This document shows, in pieces, positions 17,333 through 25,579 of a DNA stretch of 64,000 nucleotides (within the stretch, counting starts at the first letter, position 1; the number at the start of each line of letters is the position of its first letter). A program made the translations under genes and the position numbers. The notes below the pieces were generated by a model. The model saw nothing but the letters and a program-made list of their open reading frames with translations. It did no database searches and was not told the origin of the DNA. The stretch comes from JBHIKY01 sp042139015. GTDB lineage: Bacteria > Bacillota > Bacilli > Bacillales > Marinococcaceae. The stretch lies in assembly GCF_042139015.1 (NCBI RefSeq), contig NZ_JBHIKY010000002.1, forward strand, positions 124,001 through 188,000. Reading direction: 5' to 3'.

Positions 17333-17548
17333 TTATTCTTCTTCATCCTTGCCAGAAATGTATCCGAGTTTTCCATTTTCAATTTCTTCCAGAGCTACTC
17401 CGACAAGTTTATTAGAATAATAATTATCAATCATCGGTTCCGCTCCCTCGACTTCCAGAAGATCCCGAGCTCTTCGTGCAGAAATTGTGACGAGAGTATA
17501 CTTGGAGTCAATGTGGTTCATCAGTTTGTCTATTGAAGGATTAAGCAT
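17333..17548 (-). CDS. rpoZ: RNA polymerase omega subunit
   Basis: Omega helps assemble and stabilise RNA polymerase. The 71-residue product starts MLNPSIDKLMNHIDSKYTLV and has the conserved ARRARDL helix and a KLVGVALEEI segment. GGAGGTGG is well placed ahead of the ATG at 17546-17548, and the gene begins one base past the gmk stop, so the two form an operon. The acidic C-terminal tail (GKDEEE) is short. Confidence 0.96.
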   Translation of the reverse strand: MLNPSIDKLMNHIDSKYTLVTISARRARDLLEVEGAEPMIDNYYSNKLVGVALEEIENGKLGYISGKDEEE

Positions 17549-17549
17549 T

Positions 17550-18164
17550 TTATTCCACCTCCGCTAATTGTTTATATTTATCGATAAGCCGGTCTTTTTT
17601 ACAATGCTCCGCTGTAACAATAGAACGGATCCGTTCCACAGCCAGGTCAACTTTATCATTTTCTACGACGTAATGATAGTTCTCCATCATGTCAAGTTCA
17701 GCGCGGGCAACCGTCATCCGTTTATTAATCAGATCCTCGGTTTCAGTTCCGCGGCCGACGATACGGCTGCGAAGCTCGGCAAGACTTGGAGGCATCAGAA
17801 AAATAAATACTCCTTCCGGATATCGCTCTTTCACTTTGAGTGCGCCCTGCACCTCTATCTCAAGAATAATATCCTGTCCGTTCGCGATCGTTTCCTCCAC
17901 ATAATCCAACGGCGTGCCGTAATAATTATCGACGTACTGAGCCCATTCAAGCAGTCGATTATTTTCTATCATTTTCTTGAATTCCTCTTTGCTTTTAAAG
18001 AAGTAGTTCACCCCATCGATTTCACCGGCACGGGGCTGTCTTGTGGTTGCGGAAACAGAATATAGAATATTCGAATCTTGTTTGCGAAGGGCCCCGCAGA
18101 CTGTACCTTTACCGACTCCTGCAGGTCCGGACAAAACAATCAGCAGCCCTTTATCGTCTTTCAT
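17550..18164 (-). CDS. gmk: Guanylate kinase
   Basis: Gmk phosphorylates GMP to GDP with ATP. The 204-residue protein has the P-loop GPAGVGKGT near residue 13, followed by the GMP-binding region SVSATTRQPRAGEIDGVNYFF and the YGTPLDYVEE segment. Start ATG is at 18162-18164 after AAAGGCG. It sits between remA and rpoZ in the standard Bacillus order. Gmk is a known target of (p)ppGpp in Firmicutes; nothing in the sequence contradicts that here. Confidence 0.97.
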   Translation of the reverse strand: MKDDKGLLIVLSGPAGVGKGTVCGALRKQDSNILYSVSATTRQPRAGEIDGVNYFFKSKEEFKKMIENNRLLEWAQYVDNYYGTPLDYVEETIANGQDIILEIEVQGALKVKERYPEGVFIFLMPPSLAELRSRIVGRGTETEDLINKRMTVARAELDMMENYHYVVENDKVDLAVERIRSIVTAEHCKKDRLIDKYKQLAEVE

Positions 18165-18197
18165 AGGTTCATCGCCTTTCTACAAGTAAAAAAATGA

Positions 18198-18458
18198 TTA
18201 TTCGTCCGCCAGGTCATCCTTAGTATGCAGCCGCTGGGCCACCGTTTCAGGCTGCACTGCTGAAAGCACGACATGGTCGCTGTCTGCAATGATGACAGCG
18301 CGCGTACGGCGTCCGTATGTAGCATCAATCAGCATATTTCTGTCCCGCGCTTCCTGAATGATTCTTTTAATTGGAGCGGATTCGGGGCTTACAATAGATA
18401 TAATACGATTAGCTGATACGATATTTCCAAATCCAATATTAATTAGTTTGATATTCAC
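18198..18458 (-). CDS. remA: Extracellular matrix regulator RemA
   Basis: RemA (DUF370) is a small DNA-binding protein that activates biofilm matrix and osmoprotection genes in B. subtilis. The 86-residue product matches the family closely (GFGNIVSANRIISIVSPESAP near the N-terminus; DATYGRRTRAVII). The start codon is GTG at 18456-18458 with GAGGG upstream. A hairpin (AGAGCG/CGCTCT, 18480-18498) lies in its leader. Order yicC-remA-gmk is conserved. Confidence 0.93.
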   Translation of the reverse strand: MNIKLINIGFGNIVSANRIISIVSPESAPIKRIIQEARDRNMLIDATYGRRTRAVIIADSDHVVLSAVQPETVAQRLHTKDDLADE

Positions 18459-18544
18459 TGGAATCCCTCATCTTTCATGAGAGCGACGGTTACGCTCTAT
18501 TTTTACCGCTTACGTATAAATATATACGAAAATGCGTTCGCTGG

Positions 18545-19426
18545 CTACTCTATATTCTGTACTTGTTCTTTGATTTTTTCAAGTTCACTTTTTAAATCAA
18601 CTACCAGATGACTGATTTCTGCATTATTTGCTTTGGACCCTATGGTATTCATTTCCCGGTTCATTTCCTGTACGAGAAAGTCCAGTTTCCTGCCTTTCTG
18701 CCCGCGGTCCTGGAGAATGGACCGAAATTGGGTGCAATGAGATGTGAGCCGTGTCGTTTCTTCTTCGATATTTGTTTTATCAGCAAAAACAGCCACTTCT
18801 GTTAAAATTCTAGCTTCATCTGCCTCGTAATTGCCGTGCAGAAAGTCCTTTACTCTTTCTTCTAATCGCTGCTGGTATGCGCTGATTACCTCAGGAGCTT
18901 TATGCTGGAGGAATGCCGTCCACTTCTCAACTCGTTCTATTCGTGAGAGCATGTCCTCTTCAAGCAGGACTCCCTCCTGCACTCTCATCGCATAGAGCTG
19001 GCGTGCAGCGTCGCGAACTGTATTTACAATTAAAGGATGCCACTTTTCATTCACATCTGCTTTCTCTTCAATTGTGACAATGTCAGGGTGAAGAAGAAAT
19101 GCTTCCAAAGACAGCCTTGCATCAAAAGCGTCCAATTTCTCCATTTCTTCAGCCTCACGCAGCAGATCAGAAAGCAGATTCCAGTTCGTCTGCGGCCGCT
19201 TTACTGATATTGCCGATCCTTCCATCGTAATAAACACATCCACTTTTCCTCTTTCAATTACGCCGTTAATTTCCTTTCTCAGTGACTCCTCTAAAGAAAG
19301 GAGCTGATGGGGCATTCTGAATTGTATATCACAAAAGCGATGGTTTACGGTCTTAATTTCTACAGTCACACTGCCTTCTTCCCACCTGTCAGAAGAGCGA
19401 CCGTAGCCTGTCATACTTACTGTCAT
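18545..19426 (-). CDS. yicC: YicC family endoribonuclease-like protein (YloC)
   Basis: Members of this family were recently described as endoribonucleases acting in RNA decay; earlier they were only known as stress-related proteins. The product has the N-terminal MTVSMTGYGR signature, a central coiled region, and a C-terminal DUF1732 segment with DFLVQEMNREMNTIGSK. I start it at ATG 19424-19426 (293 residues), because the signature begins there; the frame extends 11 codons upstream without family similarity. It heads the remA-gmk-rpoZ group. Confidence 0.9.
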   Translation of the reverse strand: MTVSMTGYGRSSDRWEEGSVTVEIKTVNHRFCDIQFRMPHQLLSLEESLRKEINGVIERGKVDVFITMEGSAISVKRPQTNWNLLSDLLREAEEMEKLDAFDARLSLEAFLLHPDIVTIEEKADVNEKWHPLIVNTVRDAARQLYAMRVQEGVLLEEDMLSRIERVEKWTAFLQHKAPEVISAYQQRLEERVKDFLHGNYEADEARILTEVAVFADKTNIEEETTRLTSHCTQFRSILQDRGQKGRKLDFLVQEMNREMNTIGSKANNAEISHLVVDLKSELEKIKEQVQNIE

Positions 19427-19479
19427 TTTTATCACATCCGCTTCTCTCATTCTAAACAATTTTATCAGTCACGACAAGA

Positions 19480-19511
19480 ATTGAAAATAGAAAACGCCCT
19501 GAATCAGGGCG
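19480..19511 (-). terminator. Terminator of the calcium ATPase gene
   Basis: CGCCCTGA and TCAGGGCG form a tight hairpin (19495-19511) followed on the minus strand by GTTTTCTATTTTC. It lies directly behind the ATPase stop and before yicC, so the two genes are separate units. Confidence 0.85.
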
Positions 19512-19521
19512 GATAGGTGCT

Positions 19522-22143
19522 TTACAATTGATTTTCATGAGATTTTTTTAAAAATACTCCTCCTGCCATCGCAAATGTAGGGATGGCGGCCAATCCGCAA
19601 ATGAGTAACCATTCCTTCATGGTGAGTGCTGTCGTATGAAAAATTGGCTGCAGAGCAGGAACATACACAACGATAAGAAGTAAAATCAATGACGAAAGCA
19701 CTGCAACAGCTAAATATTTATTTTCGAATGGCCGTCTGTCAAAAATACTCCGCTCTGCCCGGCAATCGAAAACGTGAATCAACTGGGCCATCACGAGTGT
19801 GGCAAAAGCAATGGTCTGAGCCCGGATTAAATCATCCGGCTGTTCGTGAAGAGCGGTCATAAACCCGACGAGCGTGACAATACCGATGACGAACCCGCGG
19901 CTGATAATTTTCCAGCCAAGCCCTCTTGCAAATACACTTTCTGCAGGGGGCCGGGGCGGCCGCTTCATTACATCGCGCTCCGGCTGGTCCAAGCCGAGAG
20001 CAAGGGCTGGGAGGCCGTCGGTAATTAAGTTGATCCAAAGAATCTGAATAGCAACAAGCGGCAGAGGAAGCCCAAGAATAACAGCAAAAAGCATGACTAG
20101 TATTTCTCCAACGTTTGAAGCGAGCATATAGCGGATAAATTTTCGAATATTTTCATAGATATTGCGGCCTTCTTTAATTGCTGAACGGATCGTTGAAAAG
20201 TTGTCATCCCCCAGGATTAGCGATGATGCTTCTTTAGCTACATCTGTGCCGGATCGTCCCATTGCAATGCCAATATCAGCCGCTTTCAGTGCAGGAGCAT
20301 CATTCACTCCGTCACCAGTCATCGCAACTATGTGGCCCTGGCTTTTCAGCACATTTACAATCTCGAGCTTATCCTCCGGACTGACTCTCGCAAAAACGTA
20401 GGCACGTTTCATCAGCTCCTGCTTTTCACGCTGGGAAGCCTGTTTCCATTGTAGTCCGGTAATAGTCAGTCCATGCTTTGGAAGAATACCAGTTTCTTTC
20501 GCAATCGCTGCCGCCGTATCCTTATGATCTCCAGTAATCATAATCGTTTTTATGCCTGCTTTCCGGCACTCTTTCACGGCTTCCATCGCTTCCGCACGCG
20601 GTGGATCGATCATTCCCTGGACACCTGCGAGAATCAATCCACGCTCAAGCTTGGTAAGTTCCGCCGAGAGCTCTTTTTCCGAAACTGGGCGGTATGCCAC
20701 CGCTATCGTACGCAGAGCCTTACCAGCCATCGACTGCACTTTCTTTTCCCAATCTCTTTTTTTATTTACCGTCAACTGTTCTGCAATACCTTTTGCATCT
20801 ATTCTGTCTGCAAGCTGAAGCAGCACATCTGGAGCACCTTTGGTTATCAGCTGGAGCTCGCCGTTTTCTAAGCGGACAAGCACTGACATTCTTTTCCGGA
20901 CAGAATCAAATGGGAATTGCTTAATAACCTTGTAATTTTTAAATACTTTTTCTGCTGAAATATCGCTGGCTGCAGCTGCTTCAATTAACGCCATTTCAGT
21001 GGGGTCCCCGCTCACATAATGGTTTTCTGCCGCCGCTGTAATTGCGGCCTCATTGCAGATAAGTCCGTACGTAAGAAGCCTTGAATGATTTACTTTTTGA
21101 TTCGGTTTATTCCAGCTCCATAAGGATGTTACTTTCATTTTATTCTGGGTAAGAGTTCCGGTTTTGTCGGAACAAATAACAGTCGCGCAGCCAAGCGTTT
21201 CTACTGCAGGAAGCTCGCGGACAATTGCTTTACGTTTTATCATCCTTTGCACTCCAAGTGCCAGAACGACAGTTACTATAGCGGGGAGCCCTTCTGGTAT
21301 TGCTGCAACAGCCAGTGAAACACCAGCAAGCACCATCTTATACATTGGTTCTCCCTGCAGTATGCCGAGAACCACGACAAGTGCCGTTAACAAAAGAGCT
21401 GCCGTAATTAATGTATTCCCAAGTCTTGACAGCCTGCGCTGCAATGGAGTTTCAGATTTTGAAGCCGTGCCGAGAAGATGAGCGATCTTGCCCATTTCTG
21501 TTTTCATACCGGTAGCCACTATCAATCCAATGGCATTGCCTTTCACTACAAGCGTTCCGGCAAACGCCATATTTTGTTTATCCGCAATCGCCAGTTCTTC
21601 GTCACGTATTGGGGCTGGTGATTTTGTGACAGGATATGATTCCCCTGTTAAAGAAGACTCTTCTACTACGAGCCCCTGTACTTCTATTAACCTCATGTCG
21701 GCGCTGATTTTGTCCCCGCCGCTGAGTCGGACTACGTCACCAGGGACTGCCTCTGAAGAAGCGATTGTTTTCCAATGTCCGCTTCGTTTGACCGTCATGG
21801 AGGGGGCAGCCAGCTCCTTTAACGCATCTAAAGACTTCTCTGCTTTCTGTTCTTGAACAAAGCCGAGAATACCGTTTAGCATTACAATGACAATAATAGT
21901 AACAGCGTCGGCATATTCACCCAGAGCAGCCGAAACAATCGTGGCCCCCAGTAATATTAAAATCATGGTATCCCGAAACTGGTGAAGAAATAACAGCCAC
22001 GCCGGTATTTTCTTATTTTCTTCCAGGACATTTCTTCCTGTTTTACGAAGGCGCATTGCAGCTTGTTTTTCATCAAGCCCATGCTCTGTGCGGACATCCA
22101 GCAGGCGCTCAAGCTCCTCTATTGATTGGTTATGCCATTTCAT
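19522..22143 (-). CDS. Calcium-transporting P-type ATPase (P2A, YloB-like)
   Basis: This is a P-type cation pump of the SERCA-like P2A group, which exports Ca2+ with ATP. The 873-residue form begins at ATG 22141-22143, with GGAGGG 8 bases upstream; the longer frame overlaps the divergent rqcH leader. It has TGES (166-169) in the actuator domain, PEGLP (283-287) in the ion-binding helix, phosphorylation site DKTGTLTQNK with Asp326, and the hinge motif GDGVNDAPALKAADIGIAMG. Four C-terminal membrane helices follow. Orthologue of B. subtilis YloB, a spore-expressed Ca2+ ATPase; expression timing here is not visible. Confidence 0.94.
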   Translation of the reverse strand: MKWHNQSIEELERLLDVRTEHGLDEKQAAMRLRKTGRNVLEENKKIPAWLLFLHQFRDTMILILLGATIVSAALGEYADAVTIIVIVMLNGILGFVQEQKAEKSLDALKELAAPSMTVKRSGHWKTIASSEAVPGDVVRLSGGDKISADMRLIEVQGLVVEESSLTGESYPVTKSPAPIRDEELAIADKQNMAFAGTLVVKGNAIGLIVATGMKTEMGKIAHLLGTASKSETPLQRRLSRLGNTLITAALLLTALVVVLGILQGEPMYKMVLAGVSLAVAAIPEGLPAIVTVVLALGVQRMIKRKAIVRELPAVETLGCATVICSDKTGTLTQNKMKVTSLWSWNKPNQKVNHSRLLTYGLICNEAAITAAAENHYVSGDPTEMALIEAAAASDISAEKVFKNYKVIKQFPFDSVRKRMSVLVRLENGELQLITKGAPDVLLQLADRIDAKGIAEQLTVNKKRDWEKKVQSMAGKALRTIAVAYRPVSEKELSAELTKLERGLILAGVQGMIDPPRAEAMEAVKECRKAGIKTIMITGDHKDTAAAIAKETGILPKHGLTITGLQWKQASQREKQELMKRAYVFARVSPEDKLEIVNVLKSQGHIVAMTGDGVNDAPALKAADIGIAMGRSGTDVAKEASSLILGDDNFSTIRSAIKEGRNIYENIRKFIRYMLASNVGEILVMLFAVILGLPLPLVAIQILWINLITDGLPALALGLDQPERDVMKRPPRPPAESVFARGLGWKIISRGFVIGIVTLVGFMTALHEQPDDLIRAQTIAFATLVMAQLIHVFDCRAERSIFDRRPFENKYLAVAVLSSLILLLIVVYVPALQPIFHTTALTMKEWLLICGLAAIPTFAMAGGVFLKKSHENQL

Positions 22144-22185
22144 CGTTTTCGCCCTCCCCAAGCTTGTACGTGTCCTCACATCATA

Positions 22186-22214
22186 TTCAGACAAGCCGGG
22201 TTTCATGCTATACT
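22186..22214 (+). promoter_or_regulatory. SigA-type promoter of rqcH
   Basis: TTCAGA (22186-22191) and TATACT (22209-22214) are 17 bases apart, with an extended -10 TGC. It lies about 25 bases before the rqcH start, so the mRNA leader is short. Confidence 0.6.
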
Positions 22215-22239
22215 TGGGTGGAAAGGATGGATGCAACCC

Positions 22240-23958
22240 ATGTCATTTGATGGTATAGTTACCCGATCCGTTGTACATGAATTATCGAACAATTTAATCA
22301 ACGGTAGAATTACAAAAATAAAACAGCCTTATAAGAGTGATCTATTCATCACTGTTCGGGCAAACCGTAAAAATTTTCAATTGCTGATCTCCGTGAATCC
22401 GAGCTTCTCACGGATGCATCTTACTGATAAAAAAACTGAAAACCCAGCGGATCCTCCAATGTTTTGTATGATGCTTCGAAAGCATCTGGAAGGTGGATTT
22501 ATCCGGGCAATTAATCAGCAGGGAATGGAACGCGTTGTCACTTTTGAAATTGAAGGAAGAAATGAGCTCGGCGACCGTTCGGAAAAGCAATTGATCTTTG
22601 AAATCATGGGAAAACACAGCAATGTTCTCTTGGTTGAAAAGCAAAGTGGATTAATACTCGATGCAATTAAGCACCTGCCGCCGTCGGTCAACCGGCATCG
22701 TACAGTCCTGCCCGGCAGGGAGTACACGGCGCCGCCTGCCCAGCATAAGGCTGATCCATTAACCTCAGACGAAGACGAGGTTCTGCGAAAATTAGATTTT
22801 AATCAAGGCAAGCTTGCAAAACAGATGGTCGATGCCTTTACTGGAATCTCCCCTCTGATTGCTTCTGAAATTGTCCACCGGGCCGGATTGGGTGACAGCA
22901 GGAAAGCCGCGTCTTCTTTCACAGATGTCATGGAGGACATCCGCTCTCATCATTACCGTCCGCAGATGATAGATGTGAATGGTAAAGAATATTATTCCGT
23001 CGTAGAGCTTACATATCTTCAAGGTAAACCACGCTATTTTGATACTATAAGTGAGCTCCTCGAAAGGTTTCATTCTGGCAAGGCAGAGCGCGACCGCGTA
23101 AAACAACAGGCCCATGACCTGGAACGTATGCTTCGCAACGAGTGGCAGAAAAATAAAAAAAAGCTCAAAAAACTCGACCAGACTATCAAGAAGTCTGAAA
23201 AAGCACTCCAATCTCAAAAGTTCGGCGAGCTGCTGACGGCTAACATGCACCTGCTCCGGGGAGGGGAAAAGCATATAGAAGTGCTGGATTACTATGAGGA
23301 GAACGGAGCGCAGCTGACAATACCGCTGAATCCCGAAAAATCTCCTTCCGAGAACGCTCAAAATTATTTTCGTAAATATAACAAAGCAAAGACGTCGCTG
23401 CAGATGACAGCTAAGCAAATTCGAGAAACGAATAAAGAAATGGACTATCTGGATCAGCTGATTCAGCAGATTGAATCGGCTGCTCCCTCAGATATTGAAG
23501 ATATTCGCGAAGAGCTTTCGGAGCAGGGGTATATCAAAAAGCGGATTCAGAAAAATAATAAAAAGAAGAAAAAATCTTCCCGGCCTCAGCCCGAGAAGTT
23601 TACCTCAAGCGAAGGGATTGAGGTACTGGTCGGAAAAAACAATAAGCAAAACGAGTATGTGACCAATCGAATCGCCCACCAAGGAGATACTTGGCTGCAT
23701 ACAAAAGATATTCCGGGGTCTCACGTTGTCATAAGGAGCGATAATTTTGGAGAACAAACACTGCTTGAGGCAGCAAACATTGCTGCGTTTTACTCAAAAG
23801 CAAAATATTCAGCATCTGTTCCGGTTGATTACACGATAATCAAGCATGTGCACAAGCCAAGCGGTGCAAAACCAGGCTTCGTTACGTATGACCACCAGTC
23901 TACTGTGTTTGTTACACCGGATGAAGATCTCGTACTCCGTCTAAGAAAGACTGATTAA
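22240..23958 (+). CDS. rqcH: Ribosome quality control protein RqcH (NFACT family)
   Basis: RqcH binds obstructed 50S subunits with peptidyl-tRNA and recruits tRNA-Ala to add C-terminal alanine tails that mark stalled chains for degradation; homologues were also described as fibronectin-binding proteins. The start at ATG 22240 gives MSFDGIVTRSVVHEL, like B. subtilis YloA; the earlier in-frame codons lack family similarity. Domains: NFACT-N (about 1-215), helix-hairpin-helix, a long coiled coil (about 270-440) and NFACT-R (about 450-570). The NFACT-N 'DR' motif reads Glu97-Arg98. Another RQC-related gene, ylmH, is at 42.2 kb. It is one of three plus-strand genes. Confidence 0.95.
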   Translation: MSFDGIVTRSVVHELSNNLINGRITKIKQPYKSDLFITVRANRKNFQLLISVNPSFSRMHLTDKKTENPADPPMFCMMLRKHLEGGFIRAINQQGMERVVTFEIEGRNELGDRSEKQLIFEIMGKHSNVLLVEKQSGLILDAIKHLPPSVNRHRTVLPGREYTAPPAQHKADPLTSDEDEVLRKLDFNQGKLAKQMVDAFTGISPLIASEIVHRAGLGDSRKAASSFTDVMEDIRSHHYRPQMIDVNGKEYYSVVELTYLQGKPRYFDTISELLERFHSGKAERDRVKQQAHDLERMLRNEWQKNKKKLKKLDQTIKKSEKALQSQKFGELLTANMHLLRGGEKHIEVLDYYEENGAQLTIPLNPEKSPSENAQNYFRKYNKAKTSLQMTAKQIRETNKEMDYLDQLIQQIESAAPSDIEDIREELSEQGYIKKRIQKNNKKKKKSSRPQPEKFTSSEGIEVLVGKNNKQNEYVTNRIAHQGDTWLHTKDIPGSHVVIRSDNFGEQTLLEAANIAAFYSKAKYSASVPVDYTIIKHVHKPSGAKPGFVTYDHQSTVFVTPDEDLVLRLRKTD

Positions 23959-23987
23959 GATGAGGCTTTGACAAAACACAATGTAAG

Positions 23988-24034
23988 AAAATTCGGCTTG
24001 TCACCAGGGGCAAAATGGGGACAAGCCGAATTTT
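23988..24034 (+). terminator. Terminator of rqcH (repeat-like hairpin)
   Basis: AAATTCGGCTTGTC and GACAAGCCGAATTT form a long perfect stem followed by a T-run. Besides ending rqcH, its core (GGCTTGTC.CCAGG) is also found in the hairpin near 45.9 kb, suggesting a dispersed element. Confidence 0.8.
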
Positions 24035-24253
24035 TACTTTTGTTTTTTCCAATGATTCGATTGATCGTTCTAAAATATAAGTGAGACTGCGCAGGATGAA
24101 CCACCAAGCTTTGCCGGACATGAGTTCCGTTAATAGCCAAAATGAGAGCCAATTTCTCCATCATTTACGCAAATAGCGTACTTGATGGATCTCCTGTCCG
24201 CGCCAGGTCCGCGGTCCGATTTTTCCAGAGAGATTTTGGGGACAACTTCATTT
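24035..24253. other. Gene-free stretch, possible mobile element remnant
   Basis: Between the rqcH terminator and the methyltransferase stop I see no convincing gene. Short minus-strand frames cross it without recognisable domains or ribosome sites. The text of this stretch together with the flanking hairpin resembles the decayed intergenic repeats often seen in Bacillaceae, but this is an impression and would need a genome-wide comparison. Confidence 0.3.
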
Positions 24254-24910
24254 CTATTGCCATATAATTGTTGTCAATAAAGCGAGCCCATCAAGCGCTC
24301 GTTCCTGCTCTACTTCTTCTGCTCCTATATCGAAGAGCAGCCTGCTAAAGGCAGCTTCCTCAAATCGATGACGACGCGGAGAAACGTCTGCCCACGCTTC
24401 CAGAAAACTTTTCTCTTCATCATTAAAATGCTGACGGGAAGCATAGTGAGCTGCCGCAGCCGGATCCATCGCAATCCCTGGATTAAGCAGACAGCTTTTC
24501 CCGCCTTCTTTAGTCACACGGGCCATTTCCAATAACGCCTTCCTCGGATCAGGAAGTAAAAAAATTACACACGTGGATAATGAGAGATCAAATTCATTCT
24601 CTTTATATGGGAGTTCATAGGCGTCTGCGACTTTAAACGAATATTGATTTTTTCGAGCAGCCGGGGTAAGCATTTCGGCCTTAGTGATCATGGCAGGCGA
24701 TAAATCGATTCCAGCTAGCAGCACTGCATCTCTGCTGCCCCGAAACAGAAGCCTCCCCGTCCCGCAGCCAATATCAAGAACTTTTTTCCCTCTCCAGTCT
24801 CCTGATTTATCCATCAGCTTTTCATGAAGTTCCGAAAGCCAGCAAGTACGTACCATCCTATCAAAAAACTCAGTTTTAGAGGAGAATTCTTCTCCAGTCA
24901 TTTTGCGCAT
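24254..24910 (-). CDS. Class I SAM-dependent methyltransferase, substrate unknown
   Basis: The 218-residue protein has the SAM-binding motif LDIGCGTGRLL (residues 45-55), the acidic loop at GIDLSPAM and a motif-II-like segment (FDLSLSTCVIFLLPDP), all typical of small-molecule or quinone-type methyltransferases (Methyltransf_11/25). Nothing in the sequence identifies the substrate. It lies 24 bases behind pyrE, so it is probably the last gene of the pyrimidine transcript although it has no known role there; B. subtilis does not have it in this place. GAGGG precedes the ATG at 24908-24910. Confidence 0.75.
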   Translation of the reverse strand: MRKMTGEEFSSKTEFFDRMVRTCWLSELHEKLMDKSGDWRGKKVLDIGCGTGRLLFRGSRDAVLLAGIDLSPAMITKAEMLTPAARKNQYSFKVADAYELPYKENEFDLSLSTCVIFLLPDPRKALLEMARVTKEGGKSCLLNPGIAMDPAAAAHYASRQHFNDEEKSFLEAWADVSPRRHRFEEAAFSRLLFDIGAEEVEQERALDGLALLTTIIWQ

Positions 24911-24934
24911 CGTATGCCCTCGTTTCTGGAGAAA

Positions 24935-25579
24935 TTACCGCACCTGCTTCTGCCAGCCACTGCTTTCCGGATTTTCCTTCCACTGTTTCAGCCGCTCTGC
25001 CTGCTCCGGGAGAATACTGCTTTGTTCCACTGCCACAGTAAGAAGATTATCATAATCTGTCAGAGTGTAAGCTGAAAGATTGGCTTTCTGGAGCTGCTCC
25101 GTTCCTTTTTTTAAGCCGTATGTAAAAATGGCAGCAACACCGAGCACCTCAGCGTGTGCTTTTTCGAGGGCATCTTTCACTTGCAGGACGCTTTTACCAG
25201 TAGATATAAGATCTTCAATAATGACAACCTTTGCTCCTGGTGCAAGCTCTCCTTCAATCTGATTTCCTTTCCCGTGAGATTTCGAAGAACCACGCACATA
25301 AAGCATGGGAAGTTCCAGACGGTCAGCAGTGAGAGCGGCATGCGGGATGCCTGCTGTAGCAGTGCCGGCAAGCACCTCAGCTTCAGGGAACTCCCTTTTT
25401 ACAAGTGCTGTCAATCCGTCGGCAATTTTACTCCGAAGTGCTGGATAGGATAGAGTAAGCCTGTTGTCACAATAAATAGGTGATTTTATACCAGAGGACC
25501 ATGTAAAAGGATCATCAGGACGCAGGCTTACCGCATTAATTTCTAGAAGCTTTTCTGCAAACTCTTTTTCAGCACTCAT
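24935..25579 (-). CDS. pyrE: Orotate phosphoribosyltransferase
   Basis: PyrE makes orotidine 5'-phosphate from orotate and PRPP. The 214-residue protein carries the PRPP-binding motif VVIIEDLISTGKS and the flexible loop KSHGKGNQIEG. The ATG at 25577-25579 overlaps the pyrF stop (ATGA) and has GGAGAG 8 bases upstream; a GTG three codons earlier is less likely. It is the last biosynthetic gene of the operon, as in B. subtilis. Confidence 0.96.
   Translation of the reverse strand: MSAEKEFAEKLLEINAVSLRPDDPFTWSSGIKSPIYCDNRLTLSYPALRSKIADGLTALVKREFPEAEVLAGTATAGIPHAALTADRLELPMLYVRGSSKSHGKGNQIEGELAPGAKVVIIEDLISTGKSVLQVKDALEKAHAEVLGVAAIFTYGLKKGTEQLQKANLSAYTLTDYDNLLTVAVEQSSILPEQAERLKQWKENPESSGWQKQVR

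Noticed and set aside
17568..18065. Plus-strand open frame opposite gmk
   Set aside because: Shadow of gmk; no ribosome site or domain.
18480..18498. Hairpin AGAGCG/CGCTCT followed by a T-run on the plus strand, upstream of remA
   Set aside because: As a terminator it would face a direction without any gene; on the minus strand it lacks a T-run. It is mentioned only as a leader structure of remA.
22792..23418. Long minus-strand open frame (208 codons) opposite rqcH
   Set aside because: It is the shadow of the rqcH coding region, has no ribosome site and no recognisable domain.
23912..24164. Two short minus-strand frames behind rqcH as possible transposase remnants
   Set aside because: No recognisable transposase motif such as DDE, and the frames run through the terminator hairpin; only the region as a whole is flagged.
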